A stretch of 64,000 bases of DNA from Botrimarina hoheduenensis (GCF_007859815.1 NZ_SJPH01000003.1:301843-365842); one strand, 5' to 3'; shown: positions 37,333 through 46,606, counted from the stretch's first letter. Numbers and translations are program-made. Notes: a model not told the origin generated them from the sequence alone.

Positions 37333-39549
37333 ATGGCCAGCCACAGCGAGTCCCTCGCCGCGGCGACCACGCTCTCGTGGGTAACGCACGCCGGCGGACG
37401 CGTGGCGGTTCTCACGCTCGATCTGCCCGGTAAATCGGCCAATCTGCTCTCGGCAGCGGTCTTGGACGAACTCTCCGCACACTTTGACAAAGTTGATGCC
37501 GCGCACGATGCGCGGGGCCTCGTCATCACCTCGGCAAAGCCGGGCGTGTTTATCGCGGGGGCCGACCTGCGTGAATTCGCCGCGGGACTGGATCGCCCCC
37601 CGGCAGAGATCATCGCCATGGCGCGGCGCGGGCAAACTTTGTTTGCGCGGCTTGCTGAGGCCGCATATCCCACCGTCGCCGCGATTGCCGGCGTGTGTGT
37701 GGGCGGCGGTGCGGAGCTTGCCATCTGGTGCGATCGCCGCGTTATGGCCGACACGCCCGCCACCCAGTTTGGCTTCCCCGAAGTAAAGCTCGGCCTGTTT
37801 CCCGGCTGGGGGGGGACGGCACGCACGCCGCGCGTGATCGGACTGGCGAATGCCCTCGAACTGGTTACCAGCGGAGAGAGCGTCGATGCCGGCGAAGCGT
37901 ACAAGCTCGGTCTGGCCGATGATCTGGTGCCCCCTGCCGAATCGTCTTCGCTGGCTGATCCGAGCGCCTCGCGACTGCTGACGGCGGCGCTGGCGATGCT
38001 CGATGCCGAGCACAAGTCGGGCGCGTGGCAGCGCGATCGCCAGCGGTGGTCCCAACCGATCGCGATGAGCGAAACCGAACTTGCGTTCCTCGGAGCCACA
38101 GCAAGCGCGGTCATCCAGCAGAAAACGGGCGGACACTACCCGGCACCGATGGCGGCCCTGGAGCTGATGCTCGAAGCCTCGCAGCTCGATTTACACGCCG
38201 CGTGCTTGGCCGAAGCCGAAGCGTTTGCGCCCCTATTCGGCTCGTCCGTTAACCGTGCGCTGCTGAACGTTTTCTTCTTGACCGATCGGGCCAAGAAGAC
38301 GGGCGGGACCGTCCACGAGCCGATCGCCACCGCGACAGTCATCGGAGCCGGCATCATGGGCCAGGGAATCGCGGCGGCCAATCTGAAACGGGGCGTGGCT
38401 GTGCGTCTATCGGATGCGCAGCCCGAGGCGCTTGCGGCCGGCGTTGCCAGCGTGGTGCGCGAGGCGTCGTACAACAAGAAGACCAAAGCGGCCGACCTGG
38501 AACTCGCCCTCCACAACGCCGCGTTGATTGCCGGCACCAACGATTCGACCCAGCTCGCCGCGGCCGACGTGGTGATCGAAGCCGTGATCGAAGCGGCCGA
38601 CGTCAAGCGTTCTTTATTTGCACAGCTTGAACCGCTCCTGCGCCCTGACGCCCTGCTCGCCAGCAACACCTCGACAATCCCCATCACAACGCTCGCCCAC
38701 GGGCTTGAGCGCCCAGAACTATTCTGCGGTCTGCACTTTTTTAACCCCGTGCGGAAGATGCCCCTCGTGGAGGTCATCCGCGGCAAGCAGACGAGCGAAG
38801 CAACGGTTGAACGGATGGCGGCCTACGCGCGGCAGCTCGGCAAAACACCGGTTGTTGTCAACGACGGGCCCGGCTTTTTGGTGAATCGGCTGCTGCTGCC
38901 CTACATGAACGAAGCCGCTCTGCTCGCCAGTGAAGGTGTCCCCTTCAAGCTGATCGATAAGGCCGCCAAAGGGTTTGGCATGCCGATGGGCCCCCTCGAG
39001 CTGCACGACGTCGTGGGCCTCGACACCTGTGTCCACGCCGGTCGGGTCATGCAGGCCGCGTTCAGCGATCGCGTCACCGGTGCCCCGATACTGGAACGGC
39101 TGCTGGCGGCGGGCCGAAAAGGCCAAAAGAACGGTGCCGGCTTTTACGACTACCCCCCCTCCAAGCCCGGCAAGCCGCCCCGGCCGGTCGCCAGCGCTGC
39201 CGCGGAAGCGCTCCAGGACCACCCCGTCGAGGGTGTCCGCTGGAATCCCGAAGACCTGGCCAACCGATTGCTATTGCCGATGCTCGTCGAGGCGACCCGC
39301 GCGCTGGAAGACGGGATCGTCACAGATCCGCGTGACGTTGATCTCGCGCTGGTGCTGGGAATTGGCTTCCCCCCCCACCGCGGCGGCCTGTTCTTCTGGG
39401 CCGATACGATCGGTGCCGTTGCAATCCTGGAGCGGCTCGAGCCGCTTCAACCACTCGGCAAACGATTCGAGCCCACCGAACTACTCAAAGACGTAGCGCG
39501 CACCAGCGGCAAGTTCTCTTCGCGCCCCCAGCCCCCTCAGGTGCCGTGA
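37333..39549 (+). CDS. fadJ: Fatty acid oxidation complex alpha subunit (enoyl-CoA hydratase / 3-hydroxyacyl-CoA dehydrogenase)
   Basis: A 738-residue bifunctional enzyme. The N-terminal crotonase domain (about 10-200) has KPGVFIAGADLREF for the oxyanion hole and the two catalytic Glu, in GGGAELAIWCDR (Glu128) and FPEVKLGLFPGWGGT (Glu150). The NAD-binding domain starts at about 333 with TVIGAGIMGQGIAA; SNTSTIPIT and GLHFFNPVRKMPLVEV carry the dehydrogenase His. A second dehydrogenase C-terminal domain follows. It hydrates enoyl-CoA and oxidises the hydroxyacyl-CoA in beta-oxidation. ATG 37333 is 12 bases after AAGGA. Coupled to the thiolase by a 4-base overlap (GTGA), as in FadJ/FadI. Confidence 0.94.
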   Translation: MASHSESLAAATTLSWVTHAGGRVAVLTLDLPGKSANLLSAAVLDELSAHFDKVDAAHDARGLVITSAKPGVFIAGADLREFAAGLDRPPAEIIAMARRGQTLFARLAEAAYPTVAAIAGVCVGGGAELAIWCDRRVMADTPATQFGFPEVKLGLFPGWGGTARTPRVIGLANALELVTSGESVDAGEAYKLGLADDLVPPAESSSLADPSASRLLTAALAMLDAEHKSGAWQRDRQRWSQPIAMSETELAFLGATASAVIQQKTGGHYPAPMAALELMLEASQLDLHAACLAEAEAFAPLFGSSVNRALLNVFFLTDRAKKTGGTVHEPIATATVIGAGIMGQGIAAANLKRGVAVRLSDAQPEALAAGVASVVREASYNKKTKAADLELALHNAALIAGTNDSTQLAAADVVIEAVIEAADVKRSLFAQLEPLLRPDALLASNTSTIPITTLAHGLERPELFCGLHFFNPVRKMPLVEVIRGKQTSEATVERMAAYARQLGKTPVVVNDGPGFLVNRLLLPYMNEAALLASEGVPFKLIDKAAKGFGMPMGPLELHDVVGLDTCVHAGRVMQAAFSDRVTGAPILERLLAAGRKGQKNGAGFYDYPPSKPGKPPRPVASAAAEALQDHPVEGVRWNPEDLANRLLLPMLVEATRALEDGIVTDPRDVDLALVLGIGFPPHRGGLFFWADTIGAVAILERLEPLQPLGKRFEPTELLKDVARTSGKFSSRPQPPQVP

Positions 39550-40703
39550 ACACGCCGGTCCTTATCGATGCCCTCCGCACGCCGATCGGTCGCGCTCACG
39601 CAGAGCGTGGCGTGTACCGCTCGGTGCGTGCCGATGATCTCGTCGCAACCGCGATCGAAGCACTCGTCCAGCGCACCGGCATCGATCCGGCGGCGATCGA
39701 AGACGTCTTAATCGGCTGCACCCAGCAGCAGGGAGAGCAAGGCCTGAACGTGGGTCGGCTGGCCGGCCTGATCGCGGGCCTGCCGGCGACAGCCGCCGGT
39801 GCCACCATCAACCGGCTGTGTGGCAGCAGCCTGCAAGCGCTCGCGCAGGCCGCACACGCCATCGAAGCCGGTGCCGAAGACGTACACATAGTTGGCGGCG
39901 TCGAGCACATGCACCACTATCCGATGGACCTCGGAGTGGACCTGAACCCGCGGTTGTTCCATCACACGAGCAAGGGCGCGTTGATGATGGGTGTCACGGC
40001 CGAGTTCCTTGCGCAGTCGCAAGGCATCACGCGCGAAGCGCAAGATCGCTTTGCCCTGGCCAGCCATCTGAAAGCGGCCACGGCTCATGAGTCGGGCGAC
40101 CTGCACGCCGAAATCATTCCCACCTGGGGGCGCGACGAGGCGGGCCAACGCACACTCATTACAGCCGACCAATGCGTGCGCCACGACGCCAGCCTCGCGG
40201 CCCTGGCAGAGCTGAAACCCGCCTTCATGCCAGGCATCGGCACGGTGACGGCGGGCAACAGCTCGCCGCTGAACGACGGTGCCGCGGCGCTGCTGGTCAT
40301 GAGCGCTCAGCGTGCCCAAGACTTGGGTCTCTCGCCGCTGGCGCGGGTCCGCGCGACCGCCGTGGCGGGCGTTGATCCGTGCGTTATGGGAACCGGCCCT
40401 GTGCCGTCCACGCGCAAGGCGCTTGCCCGAGCGGGCCTTGCGCTGGGCGATCTGGACCTAATCGAACTCAACGAGGCGTTCGCCGCTCAAGCGCTGGCCT
40501 GCGTGCAAATGCTCGACCTCGATGAAGAACGCGTCAACGTTCACGGCGGAGCGATCGCCCTGGGCCACCCGCTGGGCGCTAGCGGCGCGCGGATCGCCAC
40601 GACCCTGCTCCACGCCATGGTCGCCCGCAACGCCGAACTCGGCCTGGCCACTATGTGCATTGGCGCGGGGCAAGGGATCGCGGTCGTGCTCGAACGCATA
40701 TAA
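39546..40703 (+). CDS. fadI: Acetyl-CoA C-acyltransferase (thiolase)
   Basis: A 385-residue thiolase, the beta subunit of the fatty acid oxidation complex. Active-site cysteine Cys92 in [16 protein letters not shown], His341 in [16 protein letters not shown], and the base cysteine Cys371 in [27 protein letters not shown] and [14 protein letters not shown] are typical. It splits 3-ketoacyl-CoA with CoA to give acetyl-CoA and a shortened acyl-CoA. The start is GTG at 39546, overlapping the TGA of the alpha-subunit gene. FadA or FadI naming cannot be settled; I use FadI because the pair order matches fadJ-fadI only loosely. Confidence 0.94.
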   Translation: MNTPVLIDALRTPIGRAHAERGVYRSVRADDLVATAIEALVQRTGIDPAAIEDVLIGCTQQQGEQGLNVGRLAGLIAGLPATAAGATINRLCGSSLQALAQAAHAIEAGAEDVHIVGGVEHMHHYPMDLGVDLNPRLFHHTSKGALMMGVTAEFLAQSQGITREAQDRFALASHLKAATAHESGDLHAEIIPTWGRDEAGQRTLITADQCVRHDASLAALAELKPAFMPGIGTVTAGNSSPLNDGAAALLVMSAQRAQDLGLSPLARVRATAVAGVDPCVMGTGPVPSTRKALARAGLALGDLDLIELNEAFAAQALACVQMLDLDEERVNVHGGAIALGHPLGASGARIATTLLHAMVARNAELGLATMCIGAGQGIAVVLERI

Positions 40704-40734
40704 CCCTAGCTTGGGTCTGATCCTCAGCGACGGT

Positions 40735-41310
40735 GTGAAGGCAACGGTGCGAAAAATCGAAAAGAAGTACGAAGATCCGCTCTCGCTCGTGTGGCTTCAT
40801 GCCGCCGAGCAAATGGGGCTGCGTATCGAGCGAAGCGCCGAGGTAAACGCCTCTTGGGACGGTGTCGGGGTGCTCACGATCGGAACGCCTGAGACGCTGG
40901 ATGCCGATGACTCGCTCGCCCAGATGATCCTGCACGAGGTCTGCCACGCGCTGTGCGAAGGGCCCGAGAGCCTCGCTCGACTCGACTGGGGGCTCGGGTC
41001 CGAGCCCGACAAGAAAGTCCACGAACACGCCGCCCTGCGGTTGCAAGCGGCACTAGCCGACCAAATTGGCATGCGCGCGTTCTTTGCTTCGACCACAATC
41101 TTTCGGCACTACTACGACCAGTTGCCCGCCGATCCGCTCGCCAAGGGCGACGACCCCGCGATCGCGCTGGCACAGGTCGGCTGGGAGCGGGCTCACGCGG
41201 GGCCCTGGGCGGAAGCGCTCGCCGTCGCGCTCGAACGCACCGCTCAGATCGCTGCTGCGATTGCTGACATCGCGACTCCCGACTCGCTCTGGTGTCGTTC
41301 GGCGCGCTGA
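40735..41310 (+). CDS. Putative zinc-dependent peptidase-like protein with HExxH
   Basis: About 191 residues, soluble. The central feature is MILHEVCHALCEG with HEVCH at residues 67-71, a zincin-type metal motif as in ImmA/IrrE-like peptidases, followed by a helical C-terminal half with RLDWGLGSEPD and HEHAALRLQAALADQIG. A third ligand may be the Glu/His in this second block. No membrane segment. The frame is open back to 40522 inside the thiolase gene; GTG at 40735 is chosen because the homologous-looking part (KKYEDPLSLVWLHAAEQMGLRIERS) begins there. Role unknown. It may be cotranscribed with the beta-oxidation genes 32 bp upstream. Confidence 0.7.
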   Translation: MKATVRKIEKKYEDPLSLVWLHAAEQMGLRIERSAEVNASWDGVGVLTIGTPETLDADDSLAQMILHEVCHALCEGPESLARLDWGLGSEPDKKVHEHAALRLQAALADQIGMRAFFASTTIFRHYYDQLPADPLAKGDDPAIALAQVGWERAHAGPWAEALAVALERTAQIAAAIADIATPDSLWCRSAR

Positions 41311-41347
41311 GGGCCTGGCAAACCGCACCCGCACGCCCCCAAGCTGC

Positions 41348-41396
41348 TTGACAGAAGCCAGCTCGCCCGTTTATTTTACCTTCTGGTTATTTTACC
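41348..41396 (+). promoter_or_regulatory. Promoter and direct-repeat candidate operator of the arsR operon
   Basis: TTGACA (41348-41353), 18 bases, TATTTT (41372-41377): a good sigma-70-type promoter. The 10-base sequence TTATTTTACC occurs twice, at 41371-41380 and 41387-41396, with a period of 16 bp; the first copy covers the -10. A GGAGGA follows at 41398-41403, 3 bases before the ATG. Two AT-rich copies at this place suggest an operator for autoregulation by the ArsR protein. Confidence 0.6.
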
Positions 41397-41406
41397 CGGA
41401 GGAAAA

Positions 41407-41787
41407 ATGGTCGCCGCTGCCGACACGCTGAGCCAGACTTTCGCCGCCCTGGCGGATCCGACCCGTCGGGCCATCTTGGGCCGCCTCGCTGAGGGCGAAG
41501 CAACCGTTAGCCAACTCGCCGAGCCCTTCGACGTCACTCTGCCCGCGATCACCAAACACCTGAAGGTGCTGGAACGCGCGGGTCTTGTCGAGCGAAGCAA
41601 GCGTGCGCAGTGGCGTCCGTGCCGGCTCAAAGCCGCACCGCTGCGCGACGCCGCGGGGTGGATCGCCGACTATCGCCGGTTCTGGGAAGCAAGCCTCGAT
41701 CGGCTCGACGCTTACCTGCAAAAAGTACAAGCAGAACTCCCGGCCGACCCCAAGAACAAGAAAGGCTCCCAACGTGGTCGCAAGTAA
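41407..41787 (+). CDS. ArsR-family transcriptional regulator
   Basis: A 126-residue winged-helix regulator. TFAALADPTRRAILGRLAEG, ATVSQLAEPFDVTLPAITKHLKVLERAGLVERSKRAQWRP is the classic ArsR/SmtB HTH of the subgroup that lies before SRPBCC (AHSA1) genes. No metal-ligand cysteines occur, so this is not an arsenic sensor; members of this subgroup are usually repressors of the adjacent operon with an unknown signal. The C-terminal part is basic (KNKKGSQRGRK) and overlaps the start of the next gene by 14 bp. A strong GGAGGA ribosome binding site precedes the ATG. Confidence 0.93.
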   Translation: MVAAADTLSQTFAALADPTRRAILGRLAEGEATVSQLAEPFDVTLPAITKHLKVLERAGLVERSKRAQWRPCRLKAAPLRDAAGWIADYRRFWEASLDRLDAYLQKVQAELPADPKNKKGSQRGRK

Positions 41788-43174
41788 TGCGGGCGATGCG
41801 TCGCAACCAACGGGCTACGCCCTGCGTTTCGAGCGTTCGTTGGCAGCGCCGCGGGCGCTGGTGTGGGCGGCATGGACCGAGCCGGAACGGCTCGCCGCGT
41901 GGTGCTGTCCTACCGGTTGCGACATGCTCTTTGCAGAAGGTGACCTGCAACCTGGCGGCGCGTGGCGCAGCGGCATGCGGACCCTCGCCGGCCGTGAGTA
42001 CATCGCCTGCGGCGAGTATCGCGAGATTGCGCCGACCGAGCGGTTGGTCTTCACCCATCGCTGGGAGCGTGCGGACGGGCTTAGCCCCGAAACGATCGTC
42101 ACGGTGACGCTCAGCGACGAATCGGAAGGCTGCACGCGACTTGTGCTAGAGCAGTGCGCGCTTCCCGACGAGCGCAATCGCAACGACCACCACAGCGGCT
42201 GGAGCGAAGCAATCGACAACCTTGCGGCGCATCTGGACACCGTGCAAAGCGATATCGTCCTGTGCCGGGTGTTCGACGCCCCCCGCGAACTCGTTTGGCA
42301 AGCGTGGACCGAGTCCGAGCACATCGCCGGCTGGTTCGGACCGGCTTGCTTTACAACACGTGTTGTCGAGAACGACTTTCGCCCGGGCGGCGCGTATCGC
42401 TACGTGATGATCGGCCCCGACGGCACCGAGTATCCGTTCGGTGGCTCGTTCTTGGAGATCCGGCCGCATGAGTGTGTTGTCGCGACCGATGAGTTCGATG
42501 AGGGATTCAGCCTTGACAACGTCGAGTTGCTCCCCCGCGGCATGGTGACGACCACATTGTTTGAGGATGTCGGCGGCCGTACGCGGGTAACGATCCGGAT
42601 CGCTCATCCGACGATCGAAGACCGCGATCGACATGACGATATGGGCGTCATCGGCGGCTGGCGGAGCAGCTTCCATTGCCTCGATGAACTACTCAGTGAG
42701 GTCCAAGAACAGAATCGGTCGATCGAAGTCGAGCGCGTTATCGCCGCGCCGCGCGAACTGGCGTACGACGCGTTTCTCGACACCACGAACATCACGCACT
42801 GGTGGGGCCCCGAGGGGTTCACTACGACCACCCGGGCGGTGCAAACCCGCCCCGACGGTCGTTGGCGGTTCACCATGCACGGGCCCGATGGTCGCGACTA
42901 TGAGAATCTGGTGATCTACCGCGAGTTGAGTCGCCCCGAGCGGCTCTGCTACGACCACCCGGGCGGGGAAGAGTTCGAGAACGTCTCGATGAACACAACC
43001 GTCACGTTCACGGAAGTGGAACCGGACAAAACTCGCGTCACGATGCAGATGACATTCGCCACCGCGGCCGAGCGCGATCGCGTGGAACAAGCGTACGGCG
43101 CGATCGAGGGCGCTCACCATACGTTGGCTCGGCTCGCCCAGCGGCTGGAAACTTCCCCTTCTCCCACGACCTGA
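41774..43174 (+). CDS. Triple AHSA1/SRPBCC domain protein
   Basis: About 466 residues with three tandem AHSA1 (START-like) domains. Each begins with the same block: FERSLAAPRALVWAAWTEPE (about 20-40), CRVFDAPRELVWQAWTESE (about 163-182) and VERVIAAPRELAYDAFLDTT (about 318-337); each continues with a W-x-GP or analogous turn, a GG-x-(W/Y)-R-(Y/F) strand and a V-T-(V/F) region. Domain 1 lacks part of the usual W-F-GP. SRPBCC domains bind hydrophobic ligands; AHSA1 also denotes Aha1-like Hsp90 co-chaperones. Single-domain proteins next to ArsR are common, three fused copies are not. Start GTG 41774, overlapping the arsR end. Confidence 0.9.
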   Translation: MVASNAGDASQPTGYALRFERSLAAPRALVWAAWTEPERLAAWCCPTGCDMLFAEGDLQPGGAWRSGMRTLAGREYIACGEYREIAPTERLVFTHRWERADGLSPETIVTVTLSDESEGCTRLVLEQCALPDERNRNDHHSGWSEAIDNLAAHLDTVQSDIVLCRVFDAPRELVWQAWTESEHIAGWFGPACFTTRVVENDFRPGGAYRYVMIGPDGTEYPFGGSFLEIRPHECVVATDEFDEGFSLDNVELLPRGMVTTTLFEDVGGRTRVTIRIAHPTIEDRDRHDDMGVIGGWRSSFHCLDELLSEVQEQNRSIEVERVIAAPRELAYDAFLDTTNITHWWGPEGFTTTTRAVQTRPDGRWRFTMHGPDGRDYENLVIYRELSRPERLCYDHPGGEEFENVSMNTTVTFTEVEPDKTRVTMQMTFATAAERDRVEQAYGAIEGAHHTLARLAQRLETSPSPTT

Positions 43175-43183
43175 GGAACGACG

Positions 43184-43744
43184 ATGAAGAACGGCTCGAA
43201 GCTAACGGTGTGTACCCTTACGGTGTTGATGAGCAGCTCGCTCTTGGCGCAAATGCCCGAGTTCCCCGGCCCCGCGCCCGAGCACGCGATGCTCAAGCAG
43301 TTTGTTGGCGAGTGGGAGAGCAAGGGCGAGTGCTCCGGCGGACCGGACCAACCCCCGATGCCCAACAGCGGAAAAATCTCATCGCGCATGCTCGGCGACC
43401 GATGGGTGATTTCTAACCTAGAGATCAACGCCGGCGGACACGAAGTCACGGGTGTTCAATTGATTGGTTACGATCCCCAGAAGGGGAAGTACGTGGCGGT
43501 GTGGGCTGACACGATGATGAACCACCTGTGGCAGTATGAAGGGGAGTACGACCCCGCGGCGAACACGCTCCATCTGTACGCCGAGGGGCCCAACTTCATG
43601 ACCGGCGAAGGGACAGCGGAGTTTCGCGACTCCTACGAGTTCCTGGACAGCGGCGAGATCGTCCTCACTTCGACCGTCAAAGACGACGCCGGGGCGTGGC
43701 AGGTCATCATGTCGGGCAAGTCGCAGCGTGTGGACCTTCGATAG
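43184..43744 (+). CDS. Exported DUF1579 family protein
   Basis: A 186-residue protein with an N-terminal signal (KLTVCTLTVLMSSSLLAQ). The remainder is of the DUF1579 type: MLKQFVGEWESKGEC near residue 30-45, SSRMLGDRWVISNLE, TGVQLIGYDPQKGKYVAVWADTM, then EYDPAANTLHLYAEGP and SYEFLDSGEIVLTST. These are beta-barrel lipocalin-like proteins of unknown function. Often found near SRPBCC genes. The ATG follows GAGGAACGACG and lies 9 bp after the stop of the AHSA1 gene, so it is the third gene of the ArsR operon, which a hairpin terminator closes. Confidence 0.9.
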   Translation: MKNGSKLTVCTLTVLMSSSLLAQMPEFPGPAPEHAMLKQFVGEWESKGECSGGPDQPPMPNSGKISSRMLGDRWVISNLEINAGGHEVTGVQLIGYDPQKGKYVAVWADTMMNHLWQYEGEYDPAANTLHLYAEGPNFMTGEGTAEFRDSYEFLDSGEIVLTSTVKDDAGAWQVIMSGKSQRVDLR

Positions 43745-43785
43745 ATCACCGCAATAACGCTGGGCTACTCTTTCTTTATGTTTCG

Positions 43786-43834
43786 GCCGATCCACGGCGT
43801 GCCCGCTGCTAGCGGGCGCGCCGTGTCGGTTTTT
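43786..43834 (+). terminator. Intrinsic terminator of the arsR operon
   Basis: A stem of 14 pairs with one G-U (43794-43807 with 43811-43824; ACGGCGTGCCCGCT and its partner), a 3-base loop, and a run of five T at 43830-43834. Lies 40-90 bp after the DUF1579 stop. Confidence 0.85.
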
Positions 43835-43939
43835 CGGGACGGCTGCTGATTCTACCAGCAAGGCGTCACGCGACGCTCCGGCGGACGGGCTGTCTCCCGA
43901 CGCTGCAAACCGGAACCAACAAGAGAGGAGTCTTCAATC

Positions 43940-45706
43940 ATGCGCATCAGCAATTCTCAGCCCCGAAGCCTGAGAACCCCCCTGGCATTGATCGCGGTGG
44001 TCTGTGCCGTGGCCCCCGGCTGGGCCTTCAGCCTGATCGCCCCGGGCGGTCCTGCCGAACTCATCGGCCAGCCCGACAACTACTACTCGTACGACCCTGG
44101 CGTCATCACCTGGAAGATGACCAGTGACTTCAAGACCGAGTTCAACAACACGGTCCTGCAGAATCAGGTGCGGGCGGCGTTTGACGAATGGGAGTCTGCC
44201 TCGATCGATCCGACCCGCCGCACCGCTCACCGCTATCAGTGGACCCGCAACAACGGCTACCAGCCCGTCGTCGATCTGAAGAGCGTGCTAATCCACGAGA
44301 TTGGCCATAGCATCGGCTTCCAGCACGCCGACGCGGCGTGGTTCAACGAGCAGGGAAACACGGGTTCGCCCTGGAACCGCAACTATCGCTACGTCGGCGG
44401 ATCGCTCACGGCCGCAGCGCCGCTGGGGGGCGAGATCATGAACGAAGGAAACGCCCCCGGCTTCCTGCCGAGTCAGAAACCGCCCAAGGGCATCCCGGGC
44501 GGGGCCTACTGGCGGACCGTCAGCAAAGACGAGATCGCTGGCCTCGACTACATGTACGGTGCCCCGCTCAACTTTGTCGAAGTCGGTGCCAACGAAGAAG
44601 CGATGATCACGGTCAGCACCTTCGTTGGGTCGGGCGGATCCAACCTTGGTGTCGCGGGGCCGGATACCTCAACGGCCCGCTCGCCGGGCAACGCCGCTGC
44701 GGGACGGAGGATCCTCACCTCAACGGTCGGCATCAGCGACAACGCGAGCATCGAGGTGGGCGTGATGCCCCGGACCTCGAACTGGCACTTCACCAACAAC
44801 TCGGGGGTCGCTCTGGAAGCACTCAGCGTGCGGGCCGAAGGCACAAGCCTTCGCACAGCGCTCTCGACCTTCAGCAACGGCTCGAATCGTTTCAACACGT
44901 ATCAACCCTCTAACGCCTTCCAGCTGCACGGCTTCGAGACCCGCAGCCATCAGTTCTTTGATCCCTCAGGCGGATCGATCCCCTCCGGCCAGGGGACCAA
45001 CTTCGGCTTCCAGCTCGACGTGTGGGATTGGACCGTCAGCGCCGTCACCGGCCGCTCGACGCAGGGCGACATCGTTCCTCTCTCGGTCGTCTCGCTGATG
45101 GGCTGGAACCACGGCGGCTTTGAGTCGCCCGATGCCCCCTCGGAAGGAATCGTGCTACCCGGCGACCTGGCGGGGCTCAGCGGAAGCACGCACGACCCTG
45201 CCGAGGACGGTTTCAGCACGACCCAAGGCGAGTGGCGTTCTCTGGCCGAGGGCTTTCGGATCGTCGCCAGCGACGCCCCGGGGACGCTGACCGAACTGGG
45301 CTTCGCATCGGTTGCGGGGCTCGGCCTGACGGGCGATGACCTGTCCCCCGCCACGCTCCGCCGCCTTGACGACGCGGGCGACTTGGTGCGGTTAGGAATC
45401 AACCCGATGCAGCTGGTCGGCGGCGAAGACCTAGTGGTCGTCACCGACGGGCTCGTGGACGATCTACCCCAGGACTTGATGCAATCGGGCGACTTCCTGC
45501 TGCTGCCAGATCGTCGCTTCGGCGCGGCGCTCGGCGCCGGCGAGGTGCTCGTCTACGCCCGGACAACCGGTGCCGCGGGCGAGGCCTGGTCGTTCAGCCT
45601 GCTGAACGAGGCACCGATCGTCGGTGGGCAGGTGCCCGAACCGAGTGCGCTGGGCCTTGTGGCACTCGCCCTTATGGCTGCTACACCGCGTCGGCGCTGC
45701 TCGTAA
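43940..45706 (+). CDS. Matrixin-like zinc metalloprotease with PEP-CTERM-like tail
   Basis: A 588-residue exported protein. Signal peptide at residues 10-30 (TPLALIAVVCAVAPGWA). The catalytic domain has HEIGHSIGFQHAD (His119, Glu120, His123, His129; the metzincin HExxHxxGxxH), with EIMNEG following as the Met-turn. AAFDEWESA upstream is the helix found before the zinc site in matrixin-type enzymes. Residues about 215-560 form beta-rich repeats, and the end VPEPSALGLVALALMAATPRRR is a PEP-CTERM-type signal with basic end, so the enzyme probably ends on the surface or in an outer compartment. ATG is 11 bases after AGAGGAG. Ends at a hairpin terminator. Confidence 0.9.
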   Translation: MRISNSQPRSLRTPLALIAVVCAVAPGWAFSLIAPGGPAELIGQPDNYYSYDPGVITWKMTSDFKTEFNNTVLQNQVRAAFDEWESASIDPTRRTAHRYQWTRNNGYQPVVDLKSVLIHEIGHSIGFQHADAAWFNEQGNTGSPWNRNYRYVGGSLTAAAPLGGEIMNEGNAPGFLPSQKPPKGIPGGAYWRTVSKDEIAGLDYMYGAPLNFVEVGANEEAMITVSTFVGSGGSNLGVAGPDTSTARSPGNAAAGRRILTSTVGISDNASIEVGVMPRTSNWHFTNNSGVALEALSVRAEGTSLRTALSTFSNGSNRFNTYQPSNAFQLHGFETRSHQFFDPSGGSIPSGQGTNFGFQLDVWDWTVSAVTGRSTQGDIVPLSVVSLMGWNHGGFESPDAPSEGIVLPGDLAGLSGSTHDPAEDGFSTTQGEWRSLAEGFRIVASDAPGTLTELGFASVAGLGLTGDDLSPATLRRLDDAGDLVRLGINPMQLVGGEDLVVVTDGLVDDLPQDLMQSGDFLLLPDRRFGAALGAGEVLVYARTTGAAGEAWSFSLLNEAPIVGGQVPEPSALGLVALALMAATPRRRCS

Positions 45707-45741
45707 AAAGCACGAGAGACTGATGTCTTTGTTCTACGTAG

Positions 45742-45775
45742 CCGTTAGCCCACCCCCACAGGGGTAGGCTAACGG
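45742..45775 (+). terminator. Hairpin after the metalloprotease gene
   Basis: CCGTTAGCC (45742-45750) pairs with GGCTAACGG (45767-45775), with an inner ACCCC/GGGGT stem (45752-45756 and 45761-45765). TCTTG follows, so the T run is short; it may be a weak or bidirectional terminator between two converging genes. Confidence 0.65.
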
Positions 45776-45794
45776 TCTTGGGTGCTGAGTTCTT

Positions 45795-46520
45795 TTACGC
45801 CTGGAAGCTGCCGGTGCGTAAGAACCGGTCGGTCAGGTCGGCTGTCTCGCGCGTCCACAACACGCCCGTGTGCCAACCGTGCACCGTATGGTGGTCGGCC
45901 TGCCCTTCGAGGTGTGTCTGCTCCGGATGGAGCACGTTGTCGTGGCTCGCGGCGAGCACGCCAATCTCTCGACCAACAGGAGCCGGTCCGAGCCGATTAA
46001 CAAAGCTGTCGGGCGTGTCGCACAGCTCGACGAGCGTCGGCGAAAGCGTGCGGTGCGGTTTGACCACCAGATGGTTCCAGAACCGCGATTCCGAATCGCA
46101 CGCGAGCCGGGTCGCCATGTGCGAGCCGCGATTGGGCGGGGCGATCATCACCACCCGGCCGAAGTTCTCCGGCAGTGATTCCTCCATCGCGCAGCGGGCG
46201 ACGATACTGCCCATGCTGTGCACCACCAGATGAATCCGATCGTACTGCGGTGCTAAGCGGCGGACACGCTCGGCGAGCCGACGGCCGTGATCACGGTTGC
46301 TCCACCAGATCGACGGATAGCCGTACAAACGCGTCTTGAAGCCCCTCCGGCGGAGCCGTGCTGCCAGCGGTGCGAGCAGCCACCGCGTAGACGCGATGCC
46401 GTGCGTCATCAGCACGAGCTCGTTGCCGAAGGGCGCGCTGCTAGCGCAAGACGCATCGAGCGACGGGGCATCGAGTTCGGCGGCGCGAATCATAACAGCA
46501 AGCTTCGGAGAGCGGGGCAT
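45795..46520 (-). CDS. Alpha/beta hydrolase, triacylglycerol-lipase-like
   Basis: A 241-residue protein. LVLMTHGIASTRWLLAPLAARLRRRGFKTRLYGYPS is the typical first strand with the oxyanion-hole HG, and IHLVVHSMGSIVARCAM holds the nucleophile Ser in H-S-M-G. VVMIAPPNRGSHMATRLA after it matches the PPNxGS block of this lipase class, and TVHGWHTGVLW the catalytic His region. It would hydrolyse an ester or lipid. There is no clear signal peptide, so it is cytoplasmic or weakly exported. The start at 46520 (MPRSPKLAVMI) is not supported by a Shine-Dalgarno and an ATG at 46493 is possible. Confidence 0.87.
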   Translation of the reverse strand: MPRSPKLAVMIRAAELDAPSLDASCASSAPFGNELVLMTHGIASTRWLLAPLAARLRRRGFKTRLYGYPSIWWSNRDHGRRLAERVRRLAPQYDRIHLVVHSMGSIVARCAMEESLPENFGRVVMIAPPNRGSHMATRLACDSESRFWNHLVVKPHRTLSPTLVELCDTPDSFVNRLGPAPVGREIGVLAASHDNVLHPEQTHLEGQADHHTVHGWHTGVLWTRETADLTDRFLRTGSFQA

Positions 46521-46606
46521 GTGGGCTAGTCTCTATACGCCCCCAGGGGGGTATTTGACCAACCGCTCCCTAAAAAGGGCCTTCAATCGCCCCTCGACGG
46601 CGGAAA

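Noticed and set aside
41585-41773. Longer N-terminus of the triple AHSA1 protein
   Set aside because: It would overlap the whole second half of arsR in another frame and has no similarity to the domain; GTG 41774 fits better.
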